From contig NZ_BMKR01000027.1 of NCBI RefSeq assembly GCF_014644435.1, forward strand, positions 31,968 to 95,967: a stretch of DNA of 64,000 bases. Reading direction: 5' to 3'. Numbering within the stretch: the first letter of the stretch is position 1; every line of letters begins with the position of its first letter. The notes beneath the pieces are model-generated. The model did no database searches and was not told the DNA's origin. It worked only from the letters and a program-made list of their open reading frames with translations. The translations under genes and the position numbers were made by a program. Source of the DNA: Paenibacillus albidus. GTDB taxonomy: Bacteria > Bacillota > Bacilli > Paenibacillales > Paenibacillaceae. Shown here piece after piece: positions 61,612 through 64,000 of this stretch.

Positions 61612-62166
61612 CTACTTCAAATCACTAAAGTAATCTACGTAATATCCTTCAGAATCCCAATAATCTTCATATTCCTTATAAATATCGATAATCTTCTCTT
61701 TAGGTGTCCAGCAACGTTCAAGAAGCCAATTCATTATATAATCGATATCTTTATTTTTATCCTCCCAAATAAAGTCTAGAATACCTGATTCTTTGGAGCC
61801 ATTGTCTGGCACATAAATGGCATAGGTTGATGAAAAATAACTGGCTAAATCGAATGTAACTTTCTTTAAATAAAGCTGGAGCTCCTCATCTAGGAGAAAA
61901 CTTCTCCATCTTATATAATGATGAAAATAACATACCTTTTCCGAGAAAGTAAATTCCATTCCGCAAGGTCCACTGATTTCCACAGTGCCACCAATTCCTT
62001 TATGAACCGTCCAAGGCTTCCCCTTATCCTTAGGGTTATGTGGGAGCAGGAGGTTAATGAATTCATTTATGTGTTTTAATGATCTAGAATTTAGTGCATG
62101 ACATAATATTTGAATTTCATCTCTATTTAACTTATGGCCTAAGAAAGCCGTAAAATTCGTCCCCAT
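61612..62166 (-). CDS. Hypothetical protein, 184 residues
   Basis: A soluble acidic protein rich in aromatic residues (LGHKLNRDEIQILCHALNSR, CGMEFTFSEKVCYFHHYIRW, YAIYVPDNGSKESGILDFIW, EYEDYWDSEGYYVDYF). GGGAGGGG precedes the ATG. Family not recognised; size, acidity and solitary position resemble orphan immunity-like proteins, but that is only a guess. Confidence 0.65.
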   Translation of the reverse strand: MGTNFTAFLGHKLNRDEIQILCHALNSRSLKHINEFINLLLPHNPKDKGKPWTVHKGIGGTVEISGPCGMEFTFSEKVCYFHHYIRWRSFLLDEELQLYLKKVTFDLASYFSSTYAIYVPDNGSKESGILDFIWEDKNKDIDYIMNWLLERCWTPKEKIIDIYKEYEDYWDSEGYYVDYFSDLK

Positions 62167-62339
62167 TTTCTTCCCCTCCCTTAAATCAATTTCAAGAATT
62201 CCTTAAATAAGAAGGACACTAAAGCAAGTACAGCTCCTGACAACTCAATTTTAACACATATTGGAACTAAACCTTCCCGAGGGAGCGTAATGCGTATTGA
62301 AACAAATTTGATGAGAGCTTTTATGCTAGATTTTTTCGG

Positions 62340-62819
62340 TTAGAGCTTTAGCACAGTTACATGCTCATTATCGTTTATCACCTCACCGGTATCACAAAAT
62401 CCAAAACTTTCATAGAGCTTTTTAGCAACTATGTTCTCGTCTACATATGGTATCCAACAATACTGAGCATGTCCTGCTGGGAATGTGCGTAGGTGTTCCA
62501 ATATTTTTCTCATAGCTTTCTTACCATAGCCCTGTTTCTGGTATTGTTCACTTATCATAAAGCGCAAAATGCAGTAATTGTTATTAGCGATATTCGGAAC
62601 CTCATAACCAGTAATCCCATAAACAATCATAACAAAACCCACCATCTCTTCATTAGCATAAATGGCGAAGGGAAGTGGGCATCCCCCGTTGGAATCAAGA
62701 ATATAACATGAAGCAATACTTGAGAGATTGGTTGCAACAAAACGGGATTGGTAATCTGCAACTTTTAACTTAAATAACTCACGTCTATTTTCTAATGTGA
62801 TTTTACGAAGTGAAATCAT
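62340..62819 (-). CDS. GNAT-family N-acetyltransferase
   Basis: A 159-residue acetyltransferase: the acetyl-CoA binding motif QYQKQGYGKKAMRKILEHLR (Q/R-x-x-G-x-G/A) is clear, preceded by YCILRFMISEQ and followed by AKKLYESFGFCDTGEV. Similar to the spermine/spermidine acetyltransferase branch (BltD/PaiA-like), but the substrate is not certain. AAAGGG precedes the ATG. Confidence 0.88.
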   Translation of the reverse strand: MISLRKITLENRRELFKLKVADYQSRFVATNLSSIASCYILDSNGGCPLPFAIYANEEMVGFVMIVYGITGYEVPNIANNNYCILRFMISEQYQKQGYGKKAMRKILEHLRTFPAGHAQYCWIPYVDENIVAKKLYESFGFCDTGEVINDNEHVTVLKL

Positions 62820-62909
62820 GAATATCTACCCTTTCAAAATCTTTAATTTCGCTCAACTTACAAATTATACCACAGCTATATTATGTTAATCTGCCCGTTC
62901 GTATTTTGA

Positions 62910-62942
62910 GATCAACCAGTTCTTTCTGGTTGATCCTTTTTT
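62910..62942 (+). terminator. Perfect terminator upstream of the IS110 element
   Basis: GATCAACCAG (62910-62919) pairs with CTGGTTGATC (62926-62935), then CTTTTTTC. No rightward gene lies immediately before it, so it may belong to the element or to a lost gene. Confidence 0.8.
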
Positions 62943-62949
62943 CATTTGC

Positions 62950-63152
62950 ATAGAGGATTAAGGTAGCCTGGTCGAACGTACCTGCCCGTGGGACTTGATC
63001 CCGAGCGCTATAGTGTTCGCCCCTACTTGTCATGACCATGATTGAGGCTGGTTGGGACGTAAGATCCCGTATAACAAGCGATGCTATGGAGCGACAAGAA
63101 GAACCTTAGGGGATGCCGGTAAATCTACATCTACAGGGAGAGATGAGATGAA
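62950..63152 (+). ncRNA. IS110 left-end non-coding region, candidate bridge RNA
   Basis: About 200 non-coding bases precede the IS110 transposase. Stems such as GGGA-CTTGA-TCCC (62990-63002) and GGGA-N7-TCCC (63054-63068) are visible. In IS110-group elements this region encodes the structured bridge RNA that pairs with donor and target DNA. Its presence is inferred from family layout and position; loops and boundaries were not resolved. Confidence 0.4.
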
Positions 63153-63440
63153 ATGAATCCAGTTGTCGGTCTAGATATTTCAAAAGAAGAAAGTCATGGA
63201 CAAGCCTTTTTAGCGCGCGGAAAGCCCTACAGAGGGACATTCCACTTCGAGCACACTCGCGATGGCCTAGCAAATCTCCATCAAGTTTTGAAGGATATTG
63301 AGAATGCATCCAAACTACGTTACAAAGGCGTCTTTGGAGCTATGTATTCCCGTATTTCACTACGGTTTTTAAGTGAATTTCCAACCTCATATTCAGTTTT
63401 GCAGACGGCCACCTCCTTCTCAATTTCTAACCTTTACTAG
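63153..63440 (+). pseudogene. Truncated IS110-family transposase
   Basis: MNPVVGLDISKEESHGQAFL, then ARGKPYRGTFHFEHTRDGLA matches the N-terminus of IS110-type DEDD transposases, with the first catalytic Asp in GLDISK. After about residue 55 the sequence no longer fits the family, and the frame stops at 95 codons; the ESTGHYH region and the whole Ser-containing C-terminal domain are missing. Confidence 0.75.
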
Positions 63441-63454
63441 TGTGACAACGACTT

Positions 63455-63480
63455 CGTCAATGAACTATCGTTTCCCGTTA
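63455..63480. repeat. Palindromic repeat end, copy G (partial)
   Basis: CGTCAATGAACTATCGTTTCCCGTTA corresponds, in part, to the right end of copies A and B (TTGAACAATCGTTTCCCGTT). Only the end is present, at the boundary of the truncated IS110. Confidence 0.45.
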
Positions 63481-64000
63481 GCCACACATGCAGCGCAAGC
63501 GCAGCACCACAGATGATGAAAGTACGCCGTAGTATACTTCTGATTCAGCAGATAGTACCTCTTGCCGTCGCGCTGAATCCATGCCGCTGTTGTCTCTGCC
63601 GGAAGATCTTGGGGCTGGAGCTTCTCGGCGTTGTACTCTGATACAGCCGTCTGCCCAAGACCCGGCAACGAAACGTATTTACGAACCCATACGTAGGTGC
63701 GGCCATTCTCCTTCGTCACGAAGCTGATCATTGTATTCCCGTTCGTACTCCGGAATGTACCGTCTACCGAATACTCGTAGATCTGGATGGATTATCGGAT
63801 GGCTGCTCCGAAGTAACGGACAGGACGCCGCCTTCGGTAATCTCTATGTTCGTCGTTGTACTGGTTGCCCCATAGATTCCCGAATCTGCATCACGGACTC
63901 CGGCTTATCAGCCTTTACCGGCGTGCCGTATGATTTCTTAGGCTTGAATTCAGCAATTGTCCCTTTCTCCTTCAGCGCCTGAAGCAAGATTTCGTTCGCC
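63465..64000 (-). pseudogene. Frameshifted gene of unknown function, runs off the window
   Basis: Read leftward the coding sense passes through three frames: ANEILLQALKEKGTIAEFKP and KKSYGTPVKADKPESVM from 64000, then DSGIYGATSTTTNIEITEGG then VLSVTSEQPSDNP, then YEYSVDGTFRSTNGNTMISF and WVRKYVSLPGLGQTAVSEYN, ending at 63465. The last about 18 codons look non-native, so the 3' end was replaced, probably by the repeat/IS110 junction. Family not recognised; the style suggests a secreted stress or stalk protein. Confidence 0.5.

Noticed and set aside
1..64000. tRNA, rRNA, CRISPR array or prophage
   Set aside because: No cloverleaf, regular repeat-spacer pattern, or phage structural gene was seen. 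The repeats found are palindromic and irregularly spaced.

Overview
The window looks like a chromosomal stretch from a Paenibacillus-type Firmicute. The reasons are: strong GGAGG ribosome binding sites; many two-gene regulator/enzyme modules; a YesMN/Lpl-type sugar uptake cluster (membrane kinase, AraC-type response regulator, CUT1 importer without its own ATPase); an Ugp-type transporter combined with a GlpP antiterminator; degraded IS1182, IS110 and IS3 copies; and palindromic intergenic repeats with CCCGTTA-type ends. No tRNA, rRNA, CRISPR array or prophage was seen. Genus assignment is inference.

Layout. (1) 1-4.7 kb: small redox/detoxification modules, each beside its own regulator (MmyB-like regulator; nitroreductase/HxlR; aldo-keto reductase/Rrf2/DJ-1 protein). 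(2) 4.7-11.6 kb: a glycerol-3-phosphate / glycerophosphodiester operon read leftward: phosphoesterase, glpP, ugpB, ugpC, ugpA, ugpE, phosphodiesterase. An intrinsic terminator in front of ugpB is the obvious site for GlpP antitermination. (3) 11.7-14.9 kb: a LysR gene whose best start is ATT, a Dabb gene, a TnsD-like scrap, a shattered IS1182 and a truncated gene. (4) 15-23.5 kb: AraC/SDR, serine hydrolase, an orphan fabZ between two copies of a palindromic repeat, TetR/Old Yellow Enzyme, TetR/SDR. (5) 23.5-29.4 kb: mobile-element graveyard (DinB tail, IS1182 scrap, group II intron tail, IS3 scrap) around a histidine kinase fused to its LuxR response regulator with the phosphoacceptor Asp replaced by Glu, next to a secreted tandem serine hydrolase and a broken immunity-like gene. 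(6) 29.5-36.7 kb: Rrf2/hydrolase pair with two copies of one operator, AraC/EamA, ArsR/SRPBCC, and ketopantoate-reductase-like/ArsR.

(7) 36.9-54.6 kb: a plant-polysaccharide (probably pectin-related) locus. It holds lipoprotein binding protein, two permeases, YesM kinase and YesN regulator; a divergent GntR regulator fused to a solute-binding-protein domain; a 1273-residue secreted propeller protein preceded by a near-consensus cre site; a sugar-dehydrogenase-like protein; an AraC regulator; and a secreted pectate lyase. (8) 54.8-57.3 kb: a leftward operon of Zn-protease-like protein, MerR/TipAS regulator and P-loop kinase behind a textbook 19-bp-spacer MerR promoter. (9) 57.5-64 kb: ankyrin protein, MalT-like LuxR regulator with a DUF4386 membrane protein, a hypothetical protein, GNAT acetyltransferase, a truncated IS110 with its non-coding (bridge-RNA type) left end, and a frameshifted gene running off the window.

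The most unusual items are the kinase-regulator fusion with the Asp-to-Glu receiver, the GntR/solute-binding-protein fusion, the MerR-protease-kinase operon, the Rrf2 operator pair, the ATT start of the LysR gene, and the dispersed palindromic repeats with a nested 20-nt motif.
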